The notes: generated from the letters alone by a model not told the origin. A stretch of DNA of 64,000 bases from Pyrus communis (GCF_963583255.1 NC_084814.1:20166262-20230261); one strand, 5' to 3'. Numbered from the stretch's first letter, positions 47,043 to 59,280 are shown. Made by a program: numbers and translations.

Positions 47043-47927
47043 TTTGGCCCGATCAAATGGTTTTATATGAAAAATCATCCAAATTGCTAAATTTACTATT
47101 GAGTTGTTATGAACTTTTACTGTATTAGTAAGGTAGTGATTTTCACATTTCTCGTTTTATTGTACTAAAATTGTTCTTACAAAGTTGTTTGAGCTGAAAG
47201 AGCATACTAATTAGATTATTACACTTGATATATCAGACCGTGATTCCGACCAATTAGATTATTACACTTGAAATTTTTTTTTTCAAGTTTCCAACCAATT
47301 AGATTATTACACTTGATATATCAGACCGTGATTCCGACATACTAAAAATTAAATTCTCATCTAAGAGGAGAACGAATATCTCTTTCCTTGTTAGCATCTA
47401 ATGTAGCAATCTTTTTGACAGGTGGGCTGGTGATGGTTGTTTAGATTGGTCTAAAGTTTCTCTTACTCTTCATTTTCAACACGGAAATAATATTTCTTTA
47501 CATTACTGCTGAGTTAAGAACAATTCCATTCTCTTAAGAATTGCCCAAAATTCTCATGCAACATGGATTTTTAGCTTTCCAATCTCATGTGACAACCAAG
47601 TAAAATTAAACTTTTACTTGGTCCCTATCCAAGATAATGACTAGGGTTTGAGGGTGAGGAATTTTATGACCATAAGTCACATAACATATCATATTCAAAT
47701 TCCTTACTGTTGGTATGATCAAAAAGAAAAATGATCCCTGTGATAAAAACACCATTTGAGTATGACATAAAAGAATACGTGCCGACATAACTTTCCTTCA
47801 TAGTTTAGTGACGATGTGCGTTGGCTCTGACCACTGAGCCGCCCACAGTGTTCTATATGTTTCACGTTTTACTTTGTCAGAATAAATACGTATACACTAT
47901 ACTTCTAGTCATAAATTTTCCTCTCAG
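47043..47927. other. RGP 3' side and WRKY 5' side
   Basis: A 42-bp sequence (AATTAGATTATTACACTTGA ... GTGATTCCGAC) occurs twice, at 47210-47250 and 47297-47338. The rest is unremarkable. The part close to 47927 must hold the WRKY leader and promoter, but I could not place a TATA box with confidence. Confidence 0.5.
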
Positions 47928-48726
47928 ATGGATCACAACAGCCAAATATTCTTCCTTGGTTCATCAGCATCCTCATCAGCATCTCCTATTTTTTCATCGA
48001 GTCAGTCAAGTTTTCCACTTTGTCTTGGTGACAGAAATGCAGGCATGATGAAGTCAGGAAGAAAAGAAGGTGATAAGGTGAACAAGAGGCAGAAATATGC
48101 ATTTCAAACAAGGAGCCAGGTTGATATACTTGACGACGGCTACCGATGGCGAAAATACGGGCAAAAAGTTGTTAAGAACAATAAGTTTCCTAGGTTAGTA
48201 GCACTATCTCCTGACTATTATAACATAATTTTTTAATTTTGAATTTTCGCTATTGAATTTTCTAGGGAATTTGGTATTATAACCTGAGTTTATCAGGTTT
48301 TTTGATATCTTGGTTCTTTATATTTGCTCTAGTACGGAATATACTGGATATTATATTTGTAGATTTTATACCTAAAACGGTAAAAAAAAAAAAAAACGTC
48401 TAGTTCGTACTATTTTTCGGTTACGAAAGTACTCTAGTTAAATGGTTTACCTAATGCTTGAAAATTCCATAAATCTTTACTATGCGTTCTTCGTCTTGTT
48501 CTGCCTGTAAACTGGATTTGTGTTTGACTATTTATGCAGAAGTTACTATAAGTGTACGCATCAAGGCTGCATGGTGAAGAAACAAGTCCAACGCCTGTCG
48601 AAGGACGAAGGGATTGTGGTAACGACATACGATGGAATCCATACGCATCGGATTGATGAGTATTCTGCCGAAAATCTTGAGCAGATAATTAGGCATATAC
48701 AAGCATCTACTGTGCCTAATAATTAA
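47928..48726 (+). CDS. WRKY transcription factor, group IIc, WRKY75-like
   Basis: Two exons, 47928-48193 and 48540-48726, join in frame (CCT AG|A AGT) to give 150 residues. The intron (donor GTTAGT, acceptor GCAG) interrupts the WRKY domain at the Arg codon after NKFP, the standard site for this group. The domain has the invariant WRKYGQK and a C-X4-C-X23-H-X-H zinc finger (CTHQGC ... HTH). Upstream of it is the basic stretch [20 protein letters not shown] typical of the WRKY75/43/56 clade. Length and motif spacing match WRKY75 (about 145 residues). Such factors bind W-boxes (TTGACC/T) in the nucleus and are linked to phosphate starvation, root-hair development, senescence and defence. The N-terminus is Ser-rich. 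Reading SYYKC in place of the common SYYRC is a conservative change. The neighbouring minus-strand gene is convergent. Confidence 0.93.
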
Positions 48727-49163
48727 AGCTTCTGGAGATATTTCCACCGTGTAACATATAGTTTGTAGGGTCTTCCAATGAAGATTGTTTTTAAGGACCC
48801 TTGTTTTTATGCTCAAATTTACTTTATAAGATAAATCTGCTCACTCTACTTTAGAAAATTACCATTTTCTGGATTCTAAATATTATTTTCACTACAAGGC
48901 TGCTAAAAAAAGAAATGAAAATTCACTTCATAATAGTGATTGGAAAAAAAAAAAAAGGGCTCATCGACATCCATGGAGAAGAGGATCAAACAAAATAGTG
49001 AAAACAAACTAAGATGATTGAGAGAGCAAATGATGGTTAGACCAGTTGGCCAGAGCATTGTGTGCATCCCTTGCAGCTATATTTGAATCTCCCTCCCCAT
49101 AGATCATAGTATAGTTTAGAATATCGCTCGTGAGAAAAACCAAGATGATTGAGAGACACAACA

Positions 49164-49940
49164 TCATGTTGGAACTAGTATCACCTCGTTTTCATTTCCA
49201 TATCCAGCAAAGCCTCTGATACAGCAAATTCCAAATACAATTGAAGCAACAGCAACCACACGCATCGCCATAACAATGCACCTTCCTCCATTATTACCAC
49301 CTTCATTGCTATCAACCTTTTTCACTCCTTCCTCCATCTTCAAATTCTCATCAGCCAAAGAAGACGAAGAACCCGAAGATTTCGCTCTTGAGCACCGCTG
49401 AAAACAAACGCCAATCTCTTTGCTCTTACCAGACTCATCGTCACCATCCTCACCATCAGAACTACCATAAAAAGACACTGATCTCACCTCACTCTCTTGA
49501 GCCAAACCATTATTCCAACCACCACACCATGTCCCCTCCTCTTTTCCTCCAAAACCCATCTCCCTTTCGCCATCCTCCGCCTCAAAAAGCCTCCTCCCCT
49601 TCAACCTGCCGCTCTCAATGGCAGCCCTTCTCTCTCTCTTTATCTCCTCCACCGCCCAATCATTACTCCTCACCTTCCACTCTCCTCCCTCAGAAGGAGA
49701 AACCCTATGATGTTGAAGTGAACACATGAGATGCCTTGGGGAAGAATCAAGCAGTTGGTCAAGATTTTTCACCATTGAAAATTTTGATGAGTAATTTGTT
49801 GAGTGTCTCCTCTTGGTTTTAGGGTTTGAGTTTTTGTAAGAGTTCCAGTCCTGCTGCAGACTCATGAACTGCTTCTGCAGTTTGGCCACTAATCTCTCTT
49901 CTTTTTCTTGGTGAGTTTTCATGGTGGGGTCTTCCTTCAT
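49164..49940 (-). CDS. unrecognised plant protein with one C-terminal membrane segment
   Basis: Intronless frame of 258 residues starting MKEDPTMKTHQEKEER. The second Met could also be the start. The N-terminal third has a charged, coiled-coil-like stretch (EERLVAKLQKQFMSLQQDW). The middle carries a well-formed basic/acidic segment (WAVEEIKRERRAAIESGRL). A Ser/Gly-rich low-complexity region follows (SSGSSSSLADEN). Near the C-terminus, about 20 hydrophobic residues (VMAMRVVAVASIVFGICCI) form a likely membrane anchor, ending in a short tail. Codon use and length support a real gene. I recall similar uncharacterised proteins in other plants but no assigned function, so none is given. It lies tail to tail with the WRKY gene. 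Confidence 0.75.
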   Translation of the reverse strand: MKEDPTMKTHQEKEERLVAKLQKQFMSLQQDWNSYKNSNPKTKRRHSTNYSSKFSMVKNLDQLLDSSPRHLMCSLQHHRVSPSEGGEWKVRSNDWAVEEIKRERRAAIESGRLKGRRLFEAEDGEREMGFGGKEEGTWCGGWNNGLAQESEVRSVSFYGSSDGEDGDDESGKSKEIGVCFQRCSRAKSSGSSSSLADENLKMEEGVKKVDSNEGGNNGGRCIVMAMRVVAVASIVFGICCIRGFAGYGNENEVILVPT

Positions 49941-51417
49941 GGTGGGGTCCGCTGAAAATTATAAATCGTTTTCTTTTTGAATCCCTTTGATTGATTAGTG
50001 TGAAGGGATAATCTGGATTAGAGAGAATTTGGTGGGTTAATTTTGAATTTAAAAATCGGTCAAAAATGGTTCAACTTGGATGAGGACTGCCCACGTTCTA
50101 ATTATCATTTGTGAGTTTTGATCTTACAGTACACTACTGTTAATCTGGACCGTTAAATCACTACTCAGGTTTTACAGCTGCCCTTTTCTGGTCTTTGGAT
50201 CCGATTCTTTCTGTTTTCTTTTTTGCTTTTAATTACTTTTACTTTCTAATTAAGAAAGAAGGAATCCTTTTTACTCCATCCTTGCCAATTTCACTTAGTA
50301 AAAATACGGTATAGTAGTATTCTTTTTCATTTATAAGTAAGAAAACTTAAGTTCGATTTTTGCCAATGATAATTTTAAACCATATTATTGCAGCCCATTG
50401 TAATGCGTATCTCATCCACGTCTTTAGTCTAGATAATATCATCTGTTAAAAATATTTTAAAAGAAAAAAAACACTGTTAGGCTGTTAGCTCTTGCTCAAG
50501 TAGCAGAGGGCATCCCAAGTTCGATTCCCGCTCAGTTATCAAAAAACGAAAAAAAAAAAATCTCCTTTCGTGAAAAAGAGGAAACATTTCTCAAAAATAT
50601 AGAAACAAAAGATTTTAGTTTGGAAGTAAATCAGGCTAGTGCAAAAATAGTATTTTTAGAATGTCAATAACTGCTAGTTACAGACTTATAGTACTATATT
50701 CTTAACCAAACAATTTTTCGTGATCAAATTCCCAAGAAAATTACTATTCAAAATTGAGAATTTCTCTCACCGCATATTTTTAGTTAAATCTCAATCAATC
50801 ACTCATGCAAAAACATGTGAATTTCAATCAAATTTAACCATGATCCTAATTTCACTTTATAACAATCATGATCCTAATGATCTTAAAAGAAAATGAAAAA
50901 AACTATAAAAAAAAAAAAGTCTTAAAAGCAGATTTTTATTATTTTGTTCATTGAATCAATAAGCAGCTATAATGATATTAACTTTTGCATTTCCTTTTCC
51001 TTCTTTTACTTTACCAGACACAATTGATTGCTCCTTCCATATCCCCACCACCCATATGACCTGATTCCTGATGACTCCAGGTCCCTACCCTCATTCTATA
51101 TAGCTCCACTCTTGAATTTTCAATTTTCCCTTCAAAAGATACAGCACGAAAAAGCCACGCTCCATCGACTCGACTTTGTAGGGTCTGAAAATTTGGCTAA
51201 TCAAATAAACAAAGAAGTGAAAACATACATCCAAATCTGTCAACGTAGAATATGTATGAAACTACGTTATACGCAAGATCAGTATCCATGAAAAGGGGTC
51301 AACTCTCTTAAAATTCTATCACTAACAACCTGTTGCTGCATGATTGCAATTAGGTAGTCTCGTACTTCCCATGTTCTTTGAAATGTCAAAGCTTTTCCTC
51401 TGCAAGGCTGCTTGCAT
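49941..51417. other. intergenic DNA with SINE remnants
   Basis: At 50322-50400 a degenerate SINE body is visible (TAAGTTCGATTTTTGCCAATGA). At 50480-50545 another tRNA-like piece occurs (GCTCAAGTAGCAGAGGG and AAGTTCGATTCCCGC, box B). The 87-codon frame at 51028 has no motif. The end near 51417 contains the SAE1 3' UTR. Confidence 0.45.
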
Positions 51418-54185
51418 TCATGGGTTCCCTGATACGTCCTCGATTATGCCCCTTCCATCCATAGCATCGAAGAAGAAGAAATTCTTGACAGGGTCTCCTT
51501 TCTCTGATATTGTCTTAATTACCTCCTGAGAAGTCAAAAAACTAGATGTCAATATAAGGTAACCAACACTTCCACTATAATTTTTTATGGGAAAGAAAAT
51601 GGATAGGCGGAGCACCTGTCCAAGAATCCCTCCAATGATGGGACAAACTGGAGGAAACTCTCTTGTATCCGTCACCAATCTTTCCAGGAGTGCATTTGGA
51701 ATATGAGACTCATTCAGTGACTGCAAATTTGTCACGAAAGCAAGCATAAGAAAATGCACAACACACAAACAATAACAACTCCAAGTACCCATACCTGTGC
51801 TTCACAGAGTTCTTTTTTCAGCTTCAGAACAGCAGGAAGATCTGCAATCGATAACTCTCCAGGTTTCCGTTGCTCGGCTTCTTCAAACCTTTCAATTACT
51901 GCAAGAAAGGTGAGGATAGTCTCGGTCAGTCTATTTATAAACAAATGGTAACCTATTCACACGAGATTTATAATGGATTAAGGGAAAAATCTTCTTAATG
52001 GGAAAATTCAAAATCATTTAATGTTAACCAATTCACACAAGGTGTATTAGAAGTAGAACCGCAGCATAGGAGTGAGACTAATAAGAAAGCAGCAAATACA
52101 ATGCACCCTATGAATGAGGCATTCCGGTGGTATTAAAATGATATCTGCATCACTCATCCCTTCAATAAAGCATTGATCTCTCTTCAAGTTCAAAGTTAAT
52201 CCTCTTTATCTTCACCATTTTGGTAATCATAATTGTTTTTAAATGTAATAATTTCACTTCTCATATAGCAAATTATAGCTTTGACAACTTCATGGAAGTA
52301 GTCTCCAAGGCACCATCCCTCTTCCCTTTAGTAAAACCAAGAGTTTTCTTACCTACCTCTTTTATTGTATTGCTGTATTTCTTTTACACAACTTCTTTCA
52401 TAACAAGTAAAAAAAATTAAATAACAATAATTAAACACACCTTGCATAGCAAAGTATAGCTTTGAGAATCTCCTGGGAAATGATTTCCAAGGTACTGAAA
52501 TTGATTCCTGTAATGTAAGTTCCATATTATATGTCACGATTAATACGCTAAAAATAATTACGATGCACACTACAGCACAATTTGCATAAAAACAAATTAT
52601 CGTTACCTTATGGGACGTTGGTCAATATAATAAGCTATATTAGAAAGATGGCAATCCTAAATACATGTTGTATGAATAAGGGTTAATACCACCGGAAAAT
52701 ATTAATCTTGTGGTCTTAATTTGATCAATCCTCTAAGAAGGTCCTATACTTAATTATCGCCCAGATGGGAGGTAAGCATGAGCACGATATGAAATTTAAA
52801 ATAACATCATAAGAAAGAACATTGACCAACGAGTCATACCTCAAAGCTTGGATAATGTAGTTCGCATTCGATTGTTTCCTCATTTTTTTTCTGTCAAGAA
52901 AAACAAGAAAAAATTTACTCATGCTTCTGTCATTACAGGTAGAGAATATAGGATGGCAATGCTATATTTCTCCATGTACATGTAATCTAAAATTTCATAG
53001 CCCTTAGAAACTTTCTTGAAGTTCTAGCAATGATTCTATCAACTCATTAGACATAAAATGAACAAGGAAACTAAGCAAACTAACATAATGACATTCGAAA
53101 AGTCTGAGAAATCAAATACGATGATCACCTTCGAATATTTATGGTGTTGCAGATCAACAAATATTTCACCACAGGAGTCTCTACAATCAACTGTATAAAA
53201 CGCTACACGCTTCGAGGACTTTCGGCATTTTTCATTGATCAATTTCTGTAAAAGAAGAATTGAGATGGAAAATAAGAATATGAATTCATTAGCAACGGAT
53301 GTTTCAAGAAGTTAAATTTAAACATCAAAGAGGATGGGTATGTGTAGTACTTTAGTTGTGAAGGAGCAACAGCTGACAACGACAACATCAAATTTACCAT
53401 AGAACTCTGACCCAAAGTTTGACAAGTCACCTGTGAGATCAAGATGAAGTATATTCTTAATTTCTCTTCTTGCTTAATTCGGACGACTTATTACAAAGCA
53501 TTATTTAACTAGTCTGTCTTAAGTGGGATAAAATTTCAAAGTCATGCAACTCAAACAAGATGTTGAGCTACACTATTAACCACTGGATTGCAATAACAGC
53601 GAACCAATAATATAGGGAAACAGTGGCATTAGAGGGCGGACCTTTTTCTACAGAAACACGAACCATTGGATTGAAATCTTTCAGAGAATCACGGCAAAGC
53701 TCAGTCAGAGTTTTTCCAGCATACAAATTTTCATCAGAAGGTATCAAAAAGTTGGCAGAAAGTGCATCTTCGTTCACTACCCGATCATCGACCAGTGTCA
53801 AACTACCAACTCCGGCTAGGACAATGTTCTTGCAAAACTACCCACAAGAGAATAACAAGGTAACAAACATCACCAGCCAAAGACAAATATATATGATATA
53901 TATATATATATATAAAGGTGTTGAATTTACCTCGGCAATAGTTCCAGTAATTCCACAGACCAATACATGAGCTTTGCTAAGCCTAAAAAAATAGGGGGAA
54001 AAAAGTTCAAGGCAAACAGTAGCTCAAAATTCTGAAAAAAAAAAAAAGATTAATTAATTCATAACAATTATTCATGAAATATATATATATATAAATGCTT
54101 ACCTTCTTTGGGCACCAGCGCCCCAAACCCTAATTTGGCGATCGTAAAGTGCAGTCTCCTGCTCAGTCAACTCCTCGCCGTCCAT
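51418..54185 (-). CDS. SAE1: SUMO-activating enzyme subunit 1
   Basis: Ten exons on the minus strand: 54185-54103, 53982-53931, 53837-53642, 53430-53351, 53245-53129, 52890-52840, 52507-52441, 51898-51795, 51720-51616 and 51525-51418. All join in frame to give 320 residues (Arabidopsis SAE1a has about 322). SAE1 pairs with SAE2 to activate SUMO with ATP before transfer to the E2. Family landmarks: the start MDGEELTEQETALYDRQIRV, the adenylation-fold segment NIVLAGVGSLTLVDD, SLKDFNPMVRVSVEKG, FYTVDCRDSCGEIFVDLQ, SVPWKSFPRR, FPPVCPIIGGILGQEVIK and a C-terminus with KNFFFFDAMDG. As expected for this subunit, the catalytic cysteine of E1 enzymes lies in its partner. All introns are GT-AG. The donor after exon 3 (GTCCGC) is weak. 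No disruption is seen. Start chosen by family similarity. Confidence 0.96.
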
Positions 54186-54252
54186 TCCCAAACGCAACCT
54201 GAAATTTTGAAAATCAACAAAATAAAATCCACATTTCTAACTCGAAAACTTG

Positions 54253-54256
<4 letters not shown>

Positions 54257-54298
<42 letters not shown>
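54257..54298. repeat. (GA)n microsatellite in the SAE1 leader/promoter
   Basis: About 21 GA units, 72 bp upstream of the SAE1 start codon. On the transcript strand it is a CT repeat, common in plant 5' UTRs. Confidence 0.93.
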
Positions 54299-54299
<1 letters not shown>

Positions 54300-54301
<2 letters not shown>

Positions 54302-55785
54302 AAACCCTAGAAAAACTGAGAAATTGAATTGCTGAGAAAACAGACGGACAGTGACGCGGGGCTTCCGAATTGAATTTCGGGAATTTTGATTTTCAAGGCA
54401 TATATTCAGACTTTTTTCGCTTTATTTTGGCCCAACTTGGATTGGGCCTTTTCATTCGTCAAAGATTGGGCCTCATTTTTGGGTTTGTATGTAAGATTTT
54501 GGTAGCCCAACTTGACACTGGAAACAGATACAAGAAGAACAAGGGTAAGCTTGACCAGCTGGATAATTAGGAATTGTCACAAAAAAATATTTACGTATTA
54601 TCCGACCCCATGTAAGTACAATTTCTGAACCATGCAACCAATTTTCTGTGTTAGGCAACCCTACTAAAGTTTATTTCGCATAAAACAAAAACCAATAATG
54701 TTTTGTCACATTCATTTATTATCTCATTTATTTTTTCCATTGGAAACTAACAATCATACAAGAAATTCTTTCATGCTGCGTAGCATTAAATGCTACTAGA
54801 ATGGAATAATCTAGTTGGTCTAAATTATTGCTTTTATTATGGTCCAGTAAATTCAGACCTTCTAATGCTCATAACATTTAACGCTAAGTAGCATGAAAGT
54901 TAAACCCGATAATACAAAGTATATGCTTAAAGAAATTTTCTCTCCTGTACATTGGATGCACACATTCAAATTGATCATTGCACATACGATATAATTTAAG
55001 TGGATTCATAACAAAACACGTTAGTCTCTGTCACATAGCGTTACAAGATAAGTTGTGGATTACATGCCTGTTAAACATGGGAATCAGGAACAACTCCCTT
55101 GAAACAATATGACTCGTCTTTGCTTCCTCCACAGTCCACAGTGCACAATAGCTACTTTAGTCCAGCTCCTGCAGCAAAACTACTGTTCGGGAAAATTCAA
55201 ATCGAAACCTGCTGTGAATTTGTGAACATACAGCACTCGCTTCCTTCAAAATGCATGACAGTGATTTTAGTCCCACTCCTGCAGTAAATTGTTCGCGTAA
55301 AGCTGTGAATAGTTCCAAACTGCTGGTCGTCATCACAGTGAATGATGATAACTCAAAAAAATTTCACCTTGATGGGTAAAGTTACTGAATTATAATTACC
55401 TGCATATTGGTTAAAAACTTGCTTTGGGTTTCTTGTCATGGCGAGTGCCCTAATATATAGCTACCTCCTCGGTCGTCCAAGGCTCCAAGCGCAAAATCCA
55501 GTGAAAAAATTGGAGAACTATGATGTCATATATTTATTGATCGGAATTTCTAAGGGTTATTAAGATATATCATGCGAAGTGTACATAGACCATGCATGAT
55601 GCATGTATGGATACAAAAATATGATCAGCCAATGTTTAAATTAATTCAGGTGTTATACATGGAACTTTGAGTCCAAGAAACCTATATAGTTTGTGTACCT
55701 TCCCATATTAAAGACTTGAGCTTTGTTCCGAATACCATGTTACGTGATTGGTTCGAAATGTGTATTCGTCGTATCCATGCTTTTT
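54300..55785. other. intergenic DNA upstream of SAE1
   Basis: No gene recognised. Small frames near 54370 and 55099 have no motif. A short sequence (TCCACAGT..., then TCCTGCAG) appears twice between 55130 and 55285, suggesting a local duplication. Confidence 0.5.
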
Positions 55786-56035
55786 TTTTATTATCGAATG
55801 ATAAAAAGGTTTATTAATCAAGTCAAATAACAATGTTTACATCGTCAGCTAGAATATTAAATAGAAAATCAAGAAACAATAATCTCCATCTATGATAACC
55901 CCTCTTCCGGTTGACATACAAAGCGACCGAGTGAGCCGCCCTATTGCAAGCTTACAAATATCGAAAATGATGCAGTCAACCGTAGCTTCAGAGACCACAA
56001 CTAGTTATTTTTCTTTTCTTATACAAATGATATTA
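55786..56035 (-). mobile_element. LINE 3' end (RNase H C-terminus), 5' truncated
   Basis: On the minus strand the sequence reads NRAAHSVAL, then LFNILADDVNIVI and a stop, then a short 3' UTR with AATAAA and a terminal A-run (the T-run at about 55783-55790). NRAAHSVA followed by an LFN.LA.DVN ending is typical of RNase-H-type C-termini of plant LINEs and related reverse-transcriptase-like proteins. A stop/frameshift lies just upstream. Probably a dead-on-arrival copy. Confidence 0.5.
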
Positions 56036-56574
56036 GTTAAAAGATGGTAAAACTTCGAATACAGTAATAACCGCTCTTTATTACTTGAATTACAAATTTC
56101 ATGCATGGTATAGAGCCATGGGTATGAACGTGACTCGGTCAATTCAACAATCACCAATCCTTATAATTGCAAAAGAATATTAACTAGGTTTAGGATGGTA
56201 TGAAACCTAAGTGGAGAAAAACGATTCCAATTAAGAATGTATGAACAACATCTATTTTGAAGGCATTGTTAGAACTAAAACCACTTTTTTGTTTTTTATC
56301 CTTCTAAAACTAAAAACCTTTTGCAAGCCATGTTTAAAATATCCACGAAATTGTTGATATTTTTGTCGATATGAAAAGGGGTAAAATGTAAACTTCACCC
56401 CATGTCAGGCAAAATTTAGGAAACTCAATGAATATCGACTAAATCTGAATAAGTTGATATACCCATCTCATTGCATATTTTTATAATTTCAGTAGAAGGC
56501 AACCATTATCAATATATACATCGATATTTTCATAAATTTGCATATCAAATATTTTAACTTGTTTCTAAGTTGGT

Positions 56575-56640
56575 TGTAGCTCAACTAGTTAAGAGCATGC
56601 ACTTTGCACTAAGATGTTTTGTGTTCGAATCTATAAACCT
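56575..56640 (+). mobile_element. tRNA-like SINE fragment
   Basis: GTAGCTCAACTAGTTAAGAGC (box-A-like) and GTGTTCGAATCT (box-B-like) at about the right spacing. No cloverleaf is intact, so this is not a tRNA gene. Confidence 0.5.
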
Positions 56641-56643
56641 TTC

Positions 56644-56752
56644 TGTGTTATTAGCACTCCAAAATTCTTATTGTGCACTTCAAACTTAAAAAGAAAAATA
56701 CACTCGTGAGTAGTGCCCAATTAAATCTCCAGAATACATATAACAATTTCCT
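56644..56752. mobile_element. fold-back MITE, diverged copy
   Basis: GTTATTAGCACTCCAAAATT at left and ATAACAATTTCC at right, with the AAGAAAAATACACTCGTGAG centre of the family. Substantially mutated. Confidence 0.6.
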
Positions 56753-56908
56753 AAAATAAAGAATTTTAAAAGGCGGTGTCATGACACGAATTTAGATTTG
56801 GATCTTTAAAATGAAAAAAAAAAATTATACAGTATACTGGTGGTTTATTCCAATCTCTATGTCTTTCATAACATATTCCTCATATTTCAAAGATTTTGGC
56901 CCTAAAAC

Positions 56909-57961
56909 TAGGGGTGAGCATGGGTCGGGCCGGGCCCAAATTTAGAGGGACTGAACCGGACCCGCTTAAAAAGGAAACGGGCAAGGCCGGGTATTGCAAA
57001 TCTGATCATTGGAACAGGACCTAACCTGACCCATTTCAAACGAGCCGGTTCGGGACAGGTCCACAGGTTCTCTTTACTTTTTTTTTTCTTTCTTCTGGTT
57101 TTGATCGTCTCCCAGACTCGCTCATCCTCTCGATCTTCAACTCGCTCATCGTCTCGGCCAAGCTCGACCTGACCCAAACCCAAACTCGCTCCACCATCAT
57201 CGTCGGATTCGCCGTCACCACAACCTTCCTCTTACACTTGTCGAGCACCTTGAAGCTCTCCGCCCTCACATCCGCCGCATAAAACCTAACAATCATTTCA
57301 TAAATTCAAAGCTAACATTTTAAATTAAAATATTTAGATACATATACGTGTGTATATGTGTGTGTATAATTTTACTGTACCTGTGGAAGACGGCGCGGGA
57401 AGCGGAGCTTGATGTCGCGGATCTTGAGCCGGTTCCTGGGTATATGCCTGGTTATGCTTTGTGAAGGTTAGAGAAGACAAAAGGAAGAAAGAGGTTGAGT
57501 TGGGTTTAGGGCGGGTGAGATAGGAGAGAGAGAGAAAGAGATTGTGGGAGAGAGAGAAAGAGAAAGGGAGGAGATCGAAAGGTAGGAGATCAGGAGGAGA
57601 TCGAGAGAGAGGAGATCGGGAAAAGATCGAGAGAGATCGAGAGATGAGGGAGAAGACACATAGTGGACTTGGGAGAGAGAGAGAGAGAGAAAGAGAAAGA
57701 GAAAGAGAGAGAGAGGGGGGGTGAGGGCGAGGCTTGAGTGAAATTAGGTTTGAGAAGGGTAATAAACAATAGTCAGTAGGAATGAACGGTCCAGGCTGGG
57801 GGCCCGTTTTCTCTAACTTTTAGAATCGACCCACCCTGTTATTTACCAGGAACCGGCCCGGCCCGTTTTGTATTTATAATTTCTGGACCAGTCCCATACC
57901 CGTCTTGAACCGCAAGGATCCACCTAAACCTGTAGGTCCAGGACCCGTTTGCCCACCCCTA
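56909..57961 (+). mobile_element. hAT-type non-autonomous element, 1053 bp, perfect 8-bp duplication
   Basis: Terminal inverted repeats begin TAGGGGTGAGCATGGG at left and, inverted, TAGGGGTGGGCAAACGGG at right. The 8-bp direct repeat CCTAAAAC flanks it exactly (56901-56908, 57962-57969). Subterminal regions are full of CCGGGCC/GGGTCGG motifs. hAT elements make 8-bp duplications and the TAGGGGTG end fits. No transposase domain is found. The interior holds an F-box-like fragment and a GA-rich stretch (57520-57720). Confidence 0.85.
57100..57282 (+). pseudogene. F-box-like gene fragment captured inside the hAT element
   Basis: The plus strand opens with FDRLPDSLILSIFNSL, a convincing start of an F-box motif, then continues without clear family similarity to a stop at about 57280. 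F-box proteins recruit substrates to SCF ubiquitin ligases. This piece is far too short to do so. The base composition is GC-richer than the flanks. Capture of host gene pieces by non-autonomous elements is well known. The parent gene was not identified. Confidence 0.5.
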
Positions 57962-58218
57962 CCTAAAACCAAAGAGTAAGCAAGAAAGTCCAAAATTGAG
58001 TTGTCCACATATGACGCATAATATGAGCATGTCGACGTCGAGCTAGCTAATATACATTTTTTATGTTAAAAAATTTAGCATTTGCTAATTAGTGAAATGA
58101 CATCTTGTACCAGCTCTAGAATTCGCGACGAAACTTGACACACGAAATTTTACGTGACTCACGAATCCTATGTTTTGAAACTCTACATCCAAATCACAAA
58201 TCAGATGAGTCTGTCAAA

Positions 58219-58432
58219 ATCCGGAATCTCGCCAGATTTTTTTATGAGGATTTCATAAATTTATGAATCCTGTTTGTTCTTTGTGCGGTCAGAAATCATT
58301 TTAAATCTTTTTATTTAAAATTAAATATAAACAGTACCTGATAAAAATAAACCACAAAATGTACGATGAACAGACACAATTTACGAATTCCTAGAATCCT
58401 CATAAAAAATCCGAAAAGAATCCTGTTGAGGT
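58219..58432. mobile_element. MITE-like inverted repeat (ATGAGGATTTC / GAATCCTCAT arms)
   Basis: The left half (AATCCGGAATC, TTTATGAGGATTTCATAAAT) is matched in inverse by the right half (TTACGAATTCCTAGAATCCTCATAAAAAATCCG). About 210 bp with an AT-rich loop. Exact ends are uncertain. Confidence 0.45.
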
Positions 58433-59280
58433 CTGTCAAGATTTTCGTATGAATGTATCAATCATGTTCGTGTGGATGATGTACTTTGAGGTTGGTGACA
58501 AAATCAATATGACAAATTCATGGTAGCATGGCATGCCATGGTGCCGACAACTGAAAACTACACCTTAGGATTTTTTTTCTTCGAGGTGTTAGAGGTGGAG
58601 AAGGAAATGGAATTACGTTACGTTCTTTGATACATTATCGTGTCATTTTAAATTAACAAAATTAATGCATTTTGACGTTTTATTGGTTACGATTGCATAC
58701 TAAAGGAATCTCTCTCTCTCAAGCGATGAATTACATTAAAATCGTTACGTGAATTCAATAATATAGTACGATAACATTGAACACGTTTCATCCAGTTGCT
58801 TTCCTTTAAAAAAAAGTAGGTAAGGCGACACATGACAAGTAATTTTCAGCCCACTCTCTAATCTCGATGAAGAAACCTTTCTTCCCCTACTGACAAAGAG
58901 TTTGGTCCCACGGACAGTCCCAATACAGCTGCCCACACTGACTTTTTTGTTATTTGCAGATTTGAAGGACTTGTCTCGCTGCTAGAGCATGACTTTTTCA
59001 CCCTTCAATAATTTATACATCACACCTTTTTTTATTCGAGTCTTGATGCCGGTAATTTTTCTATAAATAATTTGTAAAAATCTTAAAAATTGTATTAAAA
59101 CTTTTATTATAAGTTTTAAAAAAGACTTATGGTATAACTCTCAAAACCTCTCCTTGTTCAAAACTTTTTTGTACCGAAAAAAAGTTATTAACTCCTTATT
59201 GGCCTTTCTTTAAATTAATAAATAAAAAGAAAAAAAATCACTTAGCACTACAGTTAAAGATATTTGTTTTTACTAATAAG

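Noticed and set aside
50500..50545. tRNA gene
   Set aside because: Has a good box B but no complete cloverleaf or clear box A at the right spacing. A SINE remnant is more likely. The same applies to 56575-56640.
57468..57724. Ser/Leu-rich and Arg/Glu-rich frames
   Set aside because: Products of a GA-rich simple-sequence stretch inside the hAT element.
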